Assembly: GCA_011033025.1 (NCBI GenBank)
Contig: WFMF01000123.1
Location: 133,848-197,847, forward strand
Source: Beroe forskalii
Lineage: Eukaryota > Ctenophora > Nuda > Beroida > Beroidae
Reading direction: 5' to 3'
Length of the DNA stretch: 64,000 nt
The notes beneath the pieces are model-generated. The model made no database searches. It saw nothing but the letters and a program-made list of their open reading frames with translations, and had not been told where the DNA came from. Made by a program: the position numbers and the translations under genes. Shown here piece after piece: positions 1-13,700 of the stretch; positions within the stretch are counted from its first letter, which is position 1, and each line of letters opens with the position of its first letter.

Positions 1-3000
1 CTAAACGAGAAGCCAAAGAGGAACAGGATGCAAGTCCCTATCATCTCGGAAATCGGTGAATAGATCGATTTTCAAAATCTCAATTTCTGAATTCACTATC
101 TGTCAAGAATGAAATGTTGAAATTTTGTATAACACACATCATCAGTCTATACTCATTCCATCAGTCTATACTCAGTCTATCTTCATTCCATCTTCATACA
201 CATCTTCATTACATCTTCATACAGAGATCAGCTCTTCTAAAGGCAAATCATTTCAAAAGAACACATTATATTTCTTCTTCCAAAGAATCCATCATTTCAA
301 AATAATAATGATTGGTGAGTACAGGTTATTTGACGATTGACCCGTTCAGAAGTTTTGTCGACAGTTCCATGACATCATCACCATTTTATTTGTTCTTCTT
401 ACTACTTTACTATGATCATAACGTATTTTTATCCTATTCCATTTTCAGTGGATGACTCAGTTTCAGTTTTTAACCATTACTTTAAATTATTGTGAACGAT
501 TCCAATGTACAGTTTATGGAAAAATCAAAAGACTCCAGTAAGCGTGGTTTACATATGGCTCTGCCATTCACCAGAGGACAGGCCTTCATTGTATCGGTTC
601 TCGATGCAATCCTTTCGCTGGTTAGAACTCCTATAAACGCAATATTTTATTGATGAAAATTGTCCATTTTCATGGCCCGGGTGTTATTGCCAGATCCTAG
701 AATCATTCTAGGAAATTTCAAAGAATTTTCAAATATTATTTGTTACAAATGCACTGTTATTCAAATAATACACACTCGAAAGCATGTTAATGACTCCTGA
801 TACCTCCGCAGACGTTCTACAACGAGAAGCTGATGAGGATAATAAGGACTCTGATTACGGGGATAGACAGTTACTCTCAGGACCCAGAGGATAACGTCCT
901 AGATTTAGGTTAGTTTGTTATTATTATCAGGTTATTATAAGGTTATTAGGTTATTAGTGTGTTTTAGAGTTAGTGTGAGAAGCTGATGAGGATAATAAGG
1001 ACTCTGATTACGGGGATAGACAGTTACTCTCAGGACCCAGAGGATAACGTCCTAGATTTATGTTAGTTTACCCACAGGTCCATTTGACATTGGCCAATCA
1101 GCGTGCGAGTTGACTGCTAACTCATTCGCTGATTGGTCAATGTCTTGACGATTTCGCGATCCTATGGGGAAGATAACGTCCTAGATTTAGGTTAGTTTTA
1201 GGGTTACCCGTATTAGGGGCGTAGCCAGGTTTTTAAGGAAGGAAACCTGTTGAATGTCTTATTTTGCTTGACTCCAAGCTCTAGTCATTATGTAAGTTTC
1301 ACAATCTCTGTCTGAAAAGGGGAGGCTATTTTCACCTTTATTTTCTTTTCTTGTTTTCATTTACTCTTCTTGGATGCTCAAGTGCTTATTTGAACTTGAG
1401 GCACGCCCTTTAGTTCCAAGACCAATTGATTACTAAATTACACCACTATGAAGCTATAAAAGTACGCGCTATGCTAGAGTAAAAGCTTATATAGGTAAAT
1501 GGGATGGGTTTATACATATTTACAACATAACCACTTACTTACATAACTGCTTATATAACTGCTTATTATCCTCGTATATATTGTTAGCATCAATGTCTAC
1601 TCTATATTCACAATGTAGACACTGTAATAAAAAGTTCAGATATATTGCTATATTGTGATTCCCTTCATTCATGGACAATTTACGGTTACAGGAACGATTT
1701 ATTTCCTTTTTCTTTCCCGTGATGAAAGGAAGAGGTTGGTATCCAATGAGCTAGCTACTCGGTGGGTCTTATATTTACAGGATTCATTGTAAACTTTTAT
1801 CGGATTTTGGTATGGTTGATAAGCACATATAAATGGTATGGCCACCCATAAATCATAATAAGGTTACCCATGAATATGGTCGAGAGTGACGTCATTATCA
1901 TGGTTTTTAATGGCGAATTGATGACGCTTTATGTACCTTTTTGAACGTCACAATTGACTAATTGAAGCGTATGTATTTTACTCTACAGTCTTAAAGCCCG
2001 ACTCTATATGAGAGTACATCTTGTAAGGTATTTAGACATGCTGAATCCTTATGGTGTCATTGTCAGGATTAAAAGTACTTAATTGATGGCGTACTAGGTC
2101 TACCAATTATATCTTACTCGCTGTTATTCCTCAAACATTATGTGAATTCTTGGAAAATACTAAAATATATTCGAATATATCATATCCTTAGTGCAAAGAA
2201 CAAGATTTTTAGACCGTTTATACTCACTATGACTTCATGCTACGCAGCTACGCGTAAGAATAAAATTGACTCAAGAATTCAAGTGTGACGTCATTGTCAT
2301 GAGTGAGAATGGTGTATTAATGACGCTAAACTCTGTGCGCAGAGAATAGGGTAGGCAATGGGCAAAACCCTATTTTTTACTGAAATACCTATTTAATTGA
2401 TTAATTGAATTGAAAATCGTTGATTTTAGACGACTGTGGCATTGCCGTGGGTCTGAACCGGTTCCGGCCCTGGCTGAGAACGAGGATGTCTTGCAGGATT
2501 GCTCAGATTAGCTTGGCTGACGAACGCTTCTCCGGCATCAGGGTTAGTGAAATATATCAAGGGAATATTTAAAAGAGAGACTGAACCGGGTTCCGCAGGG
2601 GGATTATACCCCAAGTAGGAATAGTGAGCAGAAGAGTCTGCTAGGGTGGGGGACTGGGGTCGAACATTCAGTTTCCCCTAACCAGGGGCGTCGAAAAACT
2701 AAAAGGAGCAAGGAGCTACGCCTGGCGCGCGTAAAAATAGGGATCTGGTTAGAGCTGCTGTGCATGCAAGGGATGATGTTCCCTGATTAAGTGACAACTC
2801 ACATCATGCAGGTGTATGGGGAGCTGTTTGAGTTGCTGCTAAGGAAGCACTGCATGCTAGCCCTGGGACTGTACAGATGTTACAAGAACACCCACAAGGG
2901 AGCAAATAAGAAGTCTCCTATTGCAAACGATAGAGATATTATGCAACTTTTATCATAATATTTCATGAATTATTAGTTGATTCTTTTGGGTATTGCAGGA

Positions 3001-3650
3001 AACAGAATTAATCAAAAACCGCTCATTCATCCCAGATCTTGGCTTGCTATCTTTAAACTTTTATAACATATGTCAGAAGGTCATGCCAATTTTTTAACGT
3101 GATATTAAGATTGTAAGGAGTTACTTCAACAGGAGCTCATTGATGATTATTTTTCAAATTTCTGCAGTAGAGACAGGGGTAAAGGATTCCGCGATAACGA
3201 AGACAGATACGTCAACACAGCCCCGCCTTACGACGCCAAACTGAGGCCCAGCGACAAAGTAAGAGCGGAAAATATTTTTTGTAATTGAAGGAAATCGTGT
3301 GTATGTGTGGGCATAGAATTCAGGTTCCATGGTCCTTTCGTGTGTCACAAAATATTATGGTCCTTTCTATCAAAAGATGGCTATCGTATTTATATCCTGC
3401 TGCCTTTTCCAGAGAAAAATGCGTCGGATCGTTACTTTTGTCTTCTCAAATCCTACTTTATTTGAACGGTATAATCGTATCATTTAATCTACAATTCCAG
3501 GTGTTCGTGTTAGCACAGTCTGAAATGGAACATAATTTCCCTCTCGAAGCGACTGATAACATTGAGGAATCAGAGTCGTCAGATAACGAATACACTTACT
3601 CAACCCGACCAAATTCCGAACGTAGGAAAGCTTTCTTTTTATCTCATTGA
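1..3650 (+). CDS. KCNMA1: BK-type (Slo1) calcium-activated potassium channel, C-terminal exons (5' partial)
   Basis: This is the 3' end of a Slo1-family potassium channel, a membrane tetramer whose cytosolic RCK1/RCK2 domains sense calcium. Readable exons are 1-55 (partial, ...VPIISEI), 449-491 (tentative), 539-620 (ALPFTRGQAFIVSVLDA), 812-908 (TFYNEKLMRIIRTLITG), 2430-2542 (TRMSCRIAQISLADERF), 2812-2912 (YGELFELLLRKHCMLALGLY), 3168-3258 (DRYVNTAPPYDAKLRPSDK) and 3501-3650 (VFVLAQSEME..., stop TGA). All junctions are GT-AG and the phases join in frame. The order matches the RCK2 region and tail of animal Slo1: PFxRGxAF, NDxxLxLIRTLxTG, DRCRVAQ, YGDLF...MLxFGxYR, RYVxTxPPYxxxLxPxDxxFxL. Pore and RCK1 lie to the left of the window. 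The tail after the last RCK2 strand is short and acidic-Ser rich. Slo3 or another Slo1-like paralogue is possible. Slo2 fits less well. Confidence 0.85.
977..1065 (+). repeat. Partial duplicate of a BK channel exon (pseudo-exon)
   Basis: About 84 bases from 824-907 of the preceding BK exon recur here essentially unchanged (GAGAAGCTGATGAGG... to CCTAGATTTA). The copy lacks the first codons and the real acceptor, and its donor context reads TTAT/gttagt. An in-frame TAG lies just upstream, so it looks non-coding. A further fragment (GATAACGTCCTAGATTTAG) lies near 1170-1192. The near-identity implies a recent local duplication. Confidence 0.8.
1886..1928 (+). repeat. Dispersed short repeat with a TGACGTCA palindrome
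   Basis: A roughly 42-bp unit begins TGACGTCATT and ends with an inverted AATGACGC-like end about 30 bp later. Related copies start near 2285 (+), 9943 (+, diverged), 10696 (reverse orientation), 11080 (partial) and 48694 (+, partial). It looks like a tiny inverted-repeat element. TGACGTCA is also the CRE consensus, but no regulatory role can be claimed from sequence alone. Confidence 0.5.
2285..2327 (+). repeat. Dispersed short repeat with a TGACGTCA palindrome (second copy)
   Basis: This is the clearest copy of the dispersed unit: TGACGTCATTGTCATG at the left, AATGGTGTATTAATGACGC at the right. The copy near 10696 reads the same in the opposite direction (GACGTCATCAATACACCATT), so the unit occurs in both orientations. 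Confidence 0.5.
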
Positions 3651-6600
3651 TTGGCTATTTGCAATTCATGACTGTTGTCGCTGATTTACGAGGAGTAACC
3701 GAGTTTGATTAGTTCCACAATTTCATGTGGCGTAGCTTTTTGCACAAAGAGAAGCCGAGTTTTATAAGAACGATGAGAAACCGAGTGCAATCATTTCCAT
3801 GACCGCTTTCTAGGAATCCTATAACTGTATAATAATAAACATATCCATTTTCAGTCGACATAAACCGCAGCACCTCCCCCATTCCCCTCCACAACGTCTT
3901 CACGTCAGAAAACGAATACGCAATTTCCCTGGAAGATGGGGGAAGATGACCGAACACAGAGATCATATCATTCACTTTCTGAGTGAGTTTTGAGAATACT
4001 ATGTTGCGTATTTGGAAACGCAAGGGTCTTCAAAGTTTGGCAAGAAAGGTGCTCTGTAGCAAAAGTCCCTCTTTGCGTTTTAGCCCTTAACACCATGGAC
4101 TGCTGCCGATGGGCGGTCAGAGGACTGCTTTCTTGCACCTAAATAGGTCATTGATAAAATGCAGTCTTACGCCGGTTTGATATAGTGCCATTTGTGGACG
4201 ATTTGTTGTGTACAGGTCATTGGATATTGATAAAATGGTAATGTGGCGTCATTTAATAGTGCTATTATTGTGGACGATATATTGTTGTGGTGAAAATGTT
4301 CGCTATAAATGTGAATTTTCCCGAAGGTATGTTCAGTATTGTTGGAATGGTGTCACCGAGTCAAATTGCCGTTTATTTTCCGAATTGGTATGAAAACCCT
4401 CAGTCATATGGATTATGGAATTACCCCCGCGACTCTATGTTTTTGAATATTTCTTTCATATTAATCAAATTGAATGTGTCAATCAACAGACAAATCCAAT
4501 TCTATCAGTTTCTAATTAGCTAATTGAGTAGTTGTAGAGTTTAAGGAGTTGAAGGGTCAGTATTGAGGTTTTATTTCATATCGAATTAGAATTAGATCTA
4601 CGCAGAAGAAAATTGAATTGATGAAACTACGATTCTATCGACCAATCGTGTCTTTTAACTTTTTAAGAGCTTGAATACCTACCTGCTACATATTATTGCA
4701 ATGATCAATTCTTATCGAATTAATTGAGAAATGCTTAAAATCATCTTAGGTAGGTAGATAAGTTAGAACTAAATGCAGGTTGGTAGGTATGATATATCGG
4801 TACTTAAGTTAAGAATTTAAAAGCGATTCCTATACTAGTGCCTACATTATTAAACAGTGTCTGTGACAAAATTGGAAGTAGGTATGCTTCACTGAATGTG
4901 AATAGATAGGTATCTTATTGGCCTTTATTCGACCAGCCTTTTTAACTGGCTATAGACAAAAATTGGATCATTTTGAACCGTTTAACCGGTCCTTGACAAA
5001 AATCTCAAAGTCGTTTTGTCCTTAAGCCTAAGGGCGGGTTAGAATAAGGTATTATAGTGAAAAATTTCGTGAAAAGAGTATTCTCAGATGTTGATATATT
5101 ATCGTGTATTTATATTTTTACCTCCTTATACCCCTTGAAGAAAGACTTGACTTATATTTTATAGAATTTTATACTGTATAAATGTTGTATGTGTTGAAAC
5201 ATCGTAACCACCTGTTTCAATGGCTCCGTATTCCGTTGGCCGCGGCCAGTTGAACACTGGCAACGCCTAGGCCTACAAAATTAAAGCTTATGGCAAAATT
5301 AAAGCTTATGGCAGTAGTCTGTAGTACCTACACGATAGATTTAAGACAGGTTAAAACGGCCACGGGCGTGTTTTGAACGAATGTGGCCGGTGGCTGTACT
5401 TGCCAGTCTTGCCAAAGCTAAAGCTGACACTTTCCCAAGCATTGCAAAAATTTGCATCATACTCCGCAAGCAATTATAGGATCATCAGTGTCGATGCGAT
5501 AATACTTTGAGATTAATGCGCGGCTCCCCAGCACTCCAACGAGCCGCGCACACGAGCTTCAACTTTGAATTTGATAGTTTCCTTTTTAAGCCCCAAACAT
5601 CCCTAATCAAGCCCCTTGTATAAGTAACAAGGGTCAGCAAAGAGGTTATCGGCTGTTTACAGACCCTCGTGAGAATTTTCAATTCAGCGCCGCGCGCGCT
5701 GGTGTTAGCGGGTTAAATTGCTTTAACCAGATACCTGGTTTTACGCGCGCGCGCGGCCTAGCTCATCCTCATTCCTCTCATGACTTGATGGATTTCTCCC
5801 ATCCCTGCGCGCAACACTCGGAGGTTTGGAGGGTCCCCGCGGAAAACGTTGCGTGCGCGGCGGAGGGTAGGGTAACATCCTACAATCTCATGACCCAAAA
5901 ATTTTGCGTCACTCATGTCGCTGGGCGCTCAGGGTAGGAAAAGCACTAAGCAGCTGGCGTCGATTGCTATGATGCGATGAAAATCAGCGCGCGGCGCTGA
6001 ATTCTCACGTCTGTCAACGGCAGACAAGGCTAGGCTTACACTTGAAGTGCCGATAAATCTCAAATCACCCTAAATGCTAAAATCAGAATCCTAATAACCT
6101 AAAGCAATTGCAAGGGATTTACTTTAATAATACTACAATAGCCCCCTTTTATATTAATCGAATAGTCAGTGTTAACTTCTCACTAACTCACTTCTGGTTA
6201 GATAAAATAATATATCAAAATTTTTATTGATTCATTTGAATATAGTTAGTATTTAGGTTTGGTCAATGAAATGTAAAAATAAATCTTAGTTTTCTTTTGA
6301 AGTTTCAGTTTTCTTCTGACCTTCTGCAGCTCCAGAATGTGATCTGTTTGTTTTTGTGGTTTTAACGAATTTGTTCTTGTGGTCAGCAGCATGTATGACT
6401 GCCAGTGCTGCTATCATTGCTTGAAAGTCTGTGGAGTGGTCTTTTGTTCTGCTAGAGTGTTCTTTGGTGTTTTCATCAAAACATCCACCACTCCATGGTC
6501 TGTTTTAGATCTGTCTGTGCAGCAACATATGTTGTTAATGCTGGTAAGTTTAATATCTTTCACAAGGTTGTTTATGTAGTCATGTGAATGAGTGTCTGTC

Positions 6601-7710
6601 ATGTTGGGTACGTGATGTGGCTCATGGCTGCAGTCTATGTTGTTATATCCTTAGTTGATTTTTGAATTGGCATTATGATAAAGAAGAAAGAAGAAAAGAA
6701 GGCATTGTGATGAATTATGATACTTTTGATCATATGGTTGACTCCTACCATTTATTTACTCAAAACTCTTTTTACTTTGAAGGTTTTACTTCTATTATAA
6801 CAGCCATAAGGTTTATCATGGCTTATAGCAACAGAAGTCACTCATGACGGTTCACTGTTGACCTTGGATATATCATATAATAGCTCTGAGCTCCATAGAC
6901 CATTCATTGTAAATCAACTTATGCGTCATGTCTAAAAGAACATTCATATTCACCTTCATCATGAAAAGTTTGTCAGGTGTATTAGTGATTCTAAAATTGA
7001 ATTTCCCTCTGAGAATTATCAAACAAGTTAAATCAATTTTGGTTTTTGGAGTCCTTTAGCAATCCATAGAGGATGCTGTGGAGGTAGTTCTAAATCCAGC
7101 TGCAAAAGGCAGGGCTCAACTCCCCCATTGGGCTGGCCAAGCCATAATGTCTTGGTAGGATAGCCACGGGAAAGGAACAAGACTTGTCCCATTTGGGGGC
7201 CTAAGTGCAATATAGTGCTTGACTCTGACTAGCAGCTTGGGCACTGTTTGGGCCCTTTACTGGCCGCCTTCCAGTAGTAGTAGAAGAATAAACTTATTAA
7301 GGAGAATTCTAAACTTAGACTTGTTCATTTGCTAACCAAAACAATTCTCATGCCAGGTATGGACTATGGTTTGTTTGCATGAACATATGACCAAAGTGTT
7401 CTGTTCTTAGTGTTACTGATGAATCAATGATGAGTTCATTATAACACAATAACCAGTCTCTGTCTAAAGGAAATCAGTTACATATCATGGTCCCTGATAA
7501 TACTTCACAAGACAAAAGATCATGCTCTTGGTAAGTCAAAACAATGCAATCTTAAATACCAGGAAATCCCCAACAATACCTAATTGCCTTTTTTCAATCC
7601 TGATTTCTGCCTTTTGTTCTGGCTTAAATTGTATTTAGGTAATTAATATCTAGTTAAATTAATGAACTGTTGGCCTGTTTCCTACATTATTTCTGACTGT
7701 CTTCTTTCAG
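3651..7710. other. Interval between the BK and TTLL5 exons
   Basis: I see no confidently coding exon here. It should contain the promoter and first coding exon(s) of TTLL5, because the first recognisable TTLL5 exon at 7711 starts inside a codon, but I could not pick them. It holds a GC-rich inverted-repeat element (listed separately) and otherwise AT-rich sequence. Short open frames, such as 4208-4393 and 6379-6579, show no protein signature. Confidence 0.5.
5655..6020. mobile_element. GC-rich terminal-inverted-repeat element (MITE-like)
   Basis: The left arm near 5658-5700 (cagac...cgtgagaatt...ttcagcgccgcgcgc) is repeated in reverse complement near 5983-6015 (gcgcgcggcgctgaattctcacgtctg). 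The arms are about 35 bp and enclose about 290 bp with runs of CGCGCGCG and TACGCGCGCGCGCG. There is no coding capacity. The size and arms suggest a non-autonomous transposon. Its exact ends and target-site duplication are unclear. Confidence 0.5.
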
Positions 7711-10700
7711 TGAGCACAGAACAACTTTATTTTGGTGTGGTGCTGGCAAAAATGTACCTGTCCTTCACTTTAGACCTGATGTCTGTCTCTACAAGAACAA
7801 TGACTGCTCATGCAGTAAGATGGTTAAGATTATAAGTTCTTTGCATTGGATGTTGAACCACATTGGATTTTGAAACATAGAAAAATTATTTTTTAATGAT
7901 TTTGATAAGTTTTAACTGTTCATGATTACATGTATCAGTTTGTGCAATGCCATGGCTACTCATGCTGCAATCTTTATACATAGTGCCATGCCATTTTTAA
8001 TCAGTTTATTCAGTGCTTTTGATAATTGCCGATTTTTCATTTGTGACATCAAAAATCTTATTTTTTAATCCTTCCTTAGTTACCAGTGGGGCAGGATTGA
8101 CCTACAAATTTGTGAAGACAGAATGCAGACTTCTCAGACAACTGCTGGAAGGCCATGGATTCCGTGAGGTAAGGATTAGACCATATGCCCCCATCAGTTT
8201 TCAAGCAGCCCCCTCTTGAAAAATCAGGGGCATTAGCCCAAAAATATTTCATGGCATGTCAGTTAGTACATTAATACAAATGTACGAATATCTTTCATTA
8301 CGATGACTCAAATTTAATTGACTGTTACAAAACTACACAGTTCAAATTTCTTTCTTGTGTTAGAGTAATGTCTTCATGTAGGATCCCTCAAATCTTTTAA
8401 TATTCAATTCTGCACTTGCAATGCATGTTGTTATCATGTGCAAATTATTGTATTGAAATAACCGCATTAATGAGCTATGTGAACTCAAATAGCTAAATTA
8501 TTTATACTCAAATACTCAAATACAATCTGATTATTCTATGGTGGCACCAGTAATCTTATTAACATTAATCACTAATCAGTAATTTGATTTATAAGTACAT
8601 ATAATCGTCCTAGGTCCCTATAATAACTGTATACTTGTATCTGATGACAAACAGATTTTATATGTACAATGCTATGAGTAGCTATGGCTACGGGATTTCA
8701 AGCTCTATTCGAATTAAATATTTATAAATTCTAAAATTACATTAAATCAGAGAGTGCACAGATACTATATAGAGAATTCTATGTCATGCTGTTAGCCATC
8801 TTGGAAATCATGGAATAGAATGCAATGGGTTCCAGCATTAAATGATTAAAATTTACAGGTACTAAGTATCCAAAATAGGCTTCCCAGGGCTATAAATTGT
8901 ACTCGGCTAATGCCTTGTAATGCACTCGATACTTGCATGTGCAATGCAGATTCTTACAATTTAAAATTTTCTCAGATTGACCACTTGCTGACATTTCAGA
9001 TACTTATAAACCTTTTATTAATTCGTAGCTGTGACAGTTTTATTGATGGCTGACTTAACGTGGTGTCCCTCAGCAGAACCGACATGTTCCAAGACGAAAA
9101 AAATTTTTGAGACGAAAAATGTATATATTGTAATTGTGCTGTAAAAATTATATTCAATTCAATCCAATTTTCAGATTCATCAGAACAGCAATGACTTCAA
9201 CATTATGTGGTGTGGTTGCCACGTCAAACCCTACACGTTACGAGGCCTTACCGAGCTCCAGAAAGTCAACCACTTCCCAAGGTTAGTTGATTTGGTGTGA
9301 CCTAGCCTTCTTTCTCACTTTCTAACCAACAGTCCCCATGTGCAATGGAGAGTTTTCCCTCAGCAATCGGTATTTTCCTGGGGTACTCACCTGATTTCTC
9401 GCAGATCTGTCTTTCCCAATTCCCTTTCTTTAGTAGCCGATCTTACCAACTTTCTCAAAGGGGGTGGACTGAATCCTGTCGAATGCAACCCCAAATCTAG
9501 CAGGATAAAGGTGCCAATTTGTCCTGGAAACTATAGATTTATATTTGTGTGCAACACAAATCATCTGCGTGACAATTGGTGGTGACCTAATCCTCTAATC
9601 TCTCACTATTATTACTCTTCCAAGGCTATTATTCTGCAATTATAACTCAGCGTGAATTCACTCGTGACTCAGCATGATTTCACCTTTTTATATTTAAATT
9701 CTAACTCATAAGTGTGAGTGCAATCACCTCGAACATTTTATAAACGCTATCAGAAAGTTGTTTCCTCCAATCTGTAATATATGCAATCGCATGATAATAT
9801 ATATATGTAATATATTTCTTTATTTCAATCAGTCAATCAACTAATCAAGCAAAATGATTTTTTCATGACAATGACACTTTTCTGCACATGTTATATAAGA
9901 CTTGCTTACTATAGGTCTCGCATGAAAATTAACTCTTCCAATTGACGTCATAATCAGGGTTTTAAATGGTCTGCTGATGGTGACGGACTTGCTAGTCTTC
10001 GTTCGAAGTAAATTCTTGCTTGTACGGATTTGCTTGTCATATGCTGGCATTGGATGTTGATTCGCACACATTCTAAATTTCCACGCAAATACCAGCAACT
10101 CAGACTTCTACACATGGCATCTTGTGATTATGATTATATTCGTGGTGTGCACTCTTAAATAAGATGACGTTATTAGTTATTTATTTTTAGAGTTAAGGGG
10201 GCCGGGGGGGGTCTTGGGTCGATTTTCGGATTTTTGTTGTTTCTATTAGAGGAAACGCTTGCTACCAGTGGGTCCCCCAATTATTGTAAAGATCCAGATT
10301 TGGATATACCACATTTAAGCAACTTCCCGAAGATAAGAAAATTGCCTTCCATTGCATATATTTACTTCGTCGACCCCCATTGAAACTGTGCCACTGTGAC
10401 CCCCATTGAAACTGTCACTCTGTGACCCCCATTGAAACTGTGACCCCCATTGAAACTGTGACACCGTGCCCCCCTTTGAAACTGTGCCCCTGTGACCCCA
10501 TTGAAATTGTGACACTGTGATATTGTGACACTGTGACCCCATTGAAAGTGTGACACTGCGTGCTATACACGGTGATAAGCAGTCACTTGACAGTTTGATA
10601 AAATGTCTCCTGTTTAATAGAGCCTAGTGCTTGTTAAGTGCAGTCTCTTCGAGCTAAAATAGATTGGACGATTCCGTGCATAACATAAGTGGTTATGACG

Positions 10701-13700
10701 TCATCAATACACCATTCCAAGTCAAGGTAATGACTTAACGTTTGAAATGCTCGTGTAAGAGCTAGGGAAGGGTGTTACGAGCATTGAGCAGTAGAAAAAG
10801 ACACGACTGTTGTCCGCTACGACAGTGGGTGGTTTTATAGTGTAATCCTTATCGTGATTTTGGTTCGGGTGGGTTTAGAGGCTTAATCTGTTGGGAACGG
10901 GGTAAGTTTGGTGGGTTCGGGTGGTTTTGGGTGGTTCCTGCTGTTATAGAATCAACGCTGGCCGCTGGGACTCTTGTTTTGTAAAAGAATAGTAGAATCT
11001 AGAGTGAACGAATCACAATAAAATGTGACATCTGTATATGCAATTGCTTGCACGCAAGGACTGACAATCCCTCTATTAATGACGTCATCTATATCATGTA
11101 TACATAAGAGCAGTGGTATTTCTGTAATATAACTAATATAATTGTTTCTTTGTGCTAAACCTATTCACTGAAACACAATATGGAACTAGGCAACAGGGTG
11201 TCTAATCAGTGATTAGACATATCGGGGAGTAGGGATTGGAAATACTCAGCTTCTCAACAGTCAACAAACCTGAGTCCAGTTCTCGTGTTGCAATCTGATC
11301 AACCCATGCTTCTATCAAATTTTGTGATAAATAGAAGGGGAGGTAGACATCTAGGGGATTGGAAATGGGGCAGTAGAATTATTTGGACTCAAGTGGCTTT
11401 AATTCGACTTATATTCACGGGAATAAAAATATTCTCTTGCGTTTAAGCAATAAAGAAAAGGGATAAGATATCAAGATATATTGATGGAGTTCTCTGAAGA
11501 CAGTTGGTGGCTGATTCTGTCTTATTTATAGTGGTGACTACTTGCACACTGCACAGCGTTACACTTGTGTACTGAGACTTGACAAGCTGACGTATTATAC
11601 TGTGTGTGTGCAGTGTGTTTACAAGGACTTTTACACATTTCACTTTTCATATACACTCGATGTGCAGTGGTGTAAGAGCTAAATTTTAGTTATAAATTTC
11701 AAATTACGCGCTCATGAAGTTAATTTCATGAAGGGCGTGGTTTTCCGAATTACCAATTGTTTTTAAAAACAGATAATGATTGAATTTTCGAGGAAAAAGT
11801 AAGAATCTGGTAGACCTTTTTGAAATCCCATCCAGCACAAAGTTTATTCTAGAATGACAGTTTTTCAGTTTGATTTCTTCTGAATTGATATGGAGATTAG
11901 AGACGATCTGTCACGCTTTTAAGGCCCAAGTTAGTGTAGTTTTCATTTCTTTATTGTACATTAAATCACTGACCCGAGTAAGATAAAAGTTACAATATGT
12001 TTCCTTCCCAAGGTCGTACGAGATAACGAGGAAAGACCGACTCTATAAGAACTACATGAGGATGCGACAATCCATGGTAAGGGATGCCAATCACTTGTCA
12101 CTTGGCAGTGTCACTTGTCCCTTGTCATTTCTCAGTTATTTTCAGTGTCACTTGTCCCTTGTCAGTGTCCCTTGTCACTTGTCAGTGTCACTTGTCAGTG
12201 TCACTTGTTACTTGTTAGTATCACTTGCTCCTTGTCAGTGTCACTTGCTCCTTGTCAGTGTCACTTGTCAGTGTCACTTGTTAGTGTCACTTGTCCCTTG
12301 TCAGTGTCACTTGTCACTTGACAATGTCACTTTTCAGTGTCACTTGGCAGTGTCACTTGTCAGTGTCACTTGTCAGTGTCACTTGTCAGTGTCACTTGTC
12401 AGTGTCACTTGTCAGTGTCACTTGTCAGTGTCACTTGGCAGTGTCACTTGGCAGTGTCACTTGTAACTTGTCCCTTGTCAGTGTCACTTGTCGCTTGTCA
12501 GTGTCCCTTGGCACTTGTCAGTGTCACTTATCACTTGGCAGTGTCACTTGTCAGTGTCACTTGTCAGTGTCACTTGTCAGTGTCACTTGTCAGTGTCACT
12601 TGTCAGTGTCACTTGTCCCTTGTCAGTGTCACTTGTCAGTGTCACTTGTCAGTGTCACTTGTCAGTGTCACTTGTCAGTGTCACTTGTCAGTGTCACTTG
12701 TCAGTGTCACTTGTCAGTGTCACTTGTCCCTTGTCAGTGTCACTTGTCTCTTGTCAGTGTCACTTGTAACTTGTCCCTTGTCAGTGTCACTTGTCACTTG
12801 TCAGTGTCACGTCTTGTCTCTTGTCAGTGTCACTTGTCTCTTGTCAGTGTCACTTGTCCCTTGTCAGTGTCTCTTGCCCCTTGTCAGTGTCACTTGTCCC
12901 TTGTCAGTGTCACTTGTCCCTTGTCAGTGTCACTTGTCCCTTGTCAGTGTCACTTGTCCCTTGTCAGTGTCACTTGTCCCTTGTCAGTGTCTCTTGTCCC
13001 TTGTCAGTGTCACTTGTCCCTTGTCAGTGTCACTTGTCCCTTGTCAGTGTCACTTGTCCCTTGTCAGTGTCACGTGTCACTTGTCAGTGTCACTTGTCCC
13101 TTGTCAGTGTCACTTGTCCCTTGTCAGTGTCACTTGTCCCTTGTTCCTTGTCACTTGTCCCTTGTCAGTGTCACTTGTCCCTTGTTCCTTGTCACTTGTC
13201 CCTTGTCAGTGTCACGTGTCCCTTGTCAGTGTCACTTGCCCCTTGTCAGTGTCACTTGTCCCTTGTTCCTTGTCACTTGTCCCTTGTCAGTTATTGATGG
13301 TCAAACCGACTATTACCACTCACTTGGATCGAATAATATCCACGATGTGCCATTCTTCGGGCATCGAACTTTAACCTAATCATCTTCAATTGATTCATTT
13401 TCCATATTCGTGTAAGACCCTAACCGGGTCAACTGTAAGCCTTGGAATTGACCCCGTTAAGCCTTAATGACCTTGAAAATGACCCCTTTTCCATTAAGAC
13501 CCTTTAAGCCTTAATGGCCTCAAAATTTGCCCCTTTCCCATTTGTTCTGGTTGATTTTAGTCTATTCAGGGAGCCAAGCACTTCAACTTCCTTCCTGTTA
13601 CATTTGTTCTGCCGTCCGAAGTCAACGATTTCTACTGTGAGTATTGAGATGATTTTTTTCGTGCAAAATCCACAGACCATCACTACCCCTTTTGGGATGT

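Noticed and set aside
3285-3650. Independent 121-codon gene
   Set aside because: Its second half is the last exon of the BK channel (3501-3650), and the first half is intron.
12091-13290. CRISPR-like array
   Set aside because: Units are contiguous with no unique spacers, and the context is a eukaryotic intron.
12056-13379. Long overlapping open frames (up to 362 codons) reading [13 protein letters not shown]-type sequence
   Set aside because: They lie wholly in the CACTTGTC minisatellite, are open in several frames at once, and sit in a TTLL5 intron.
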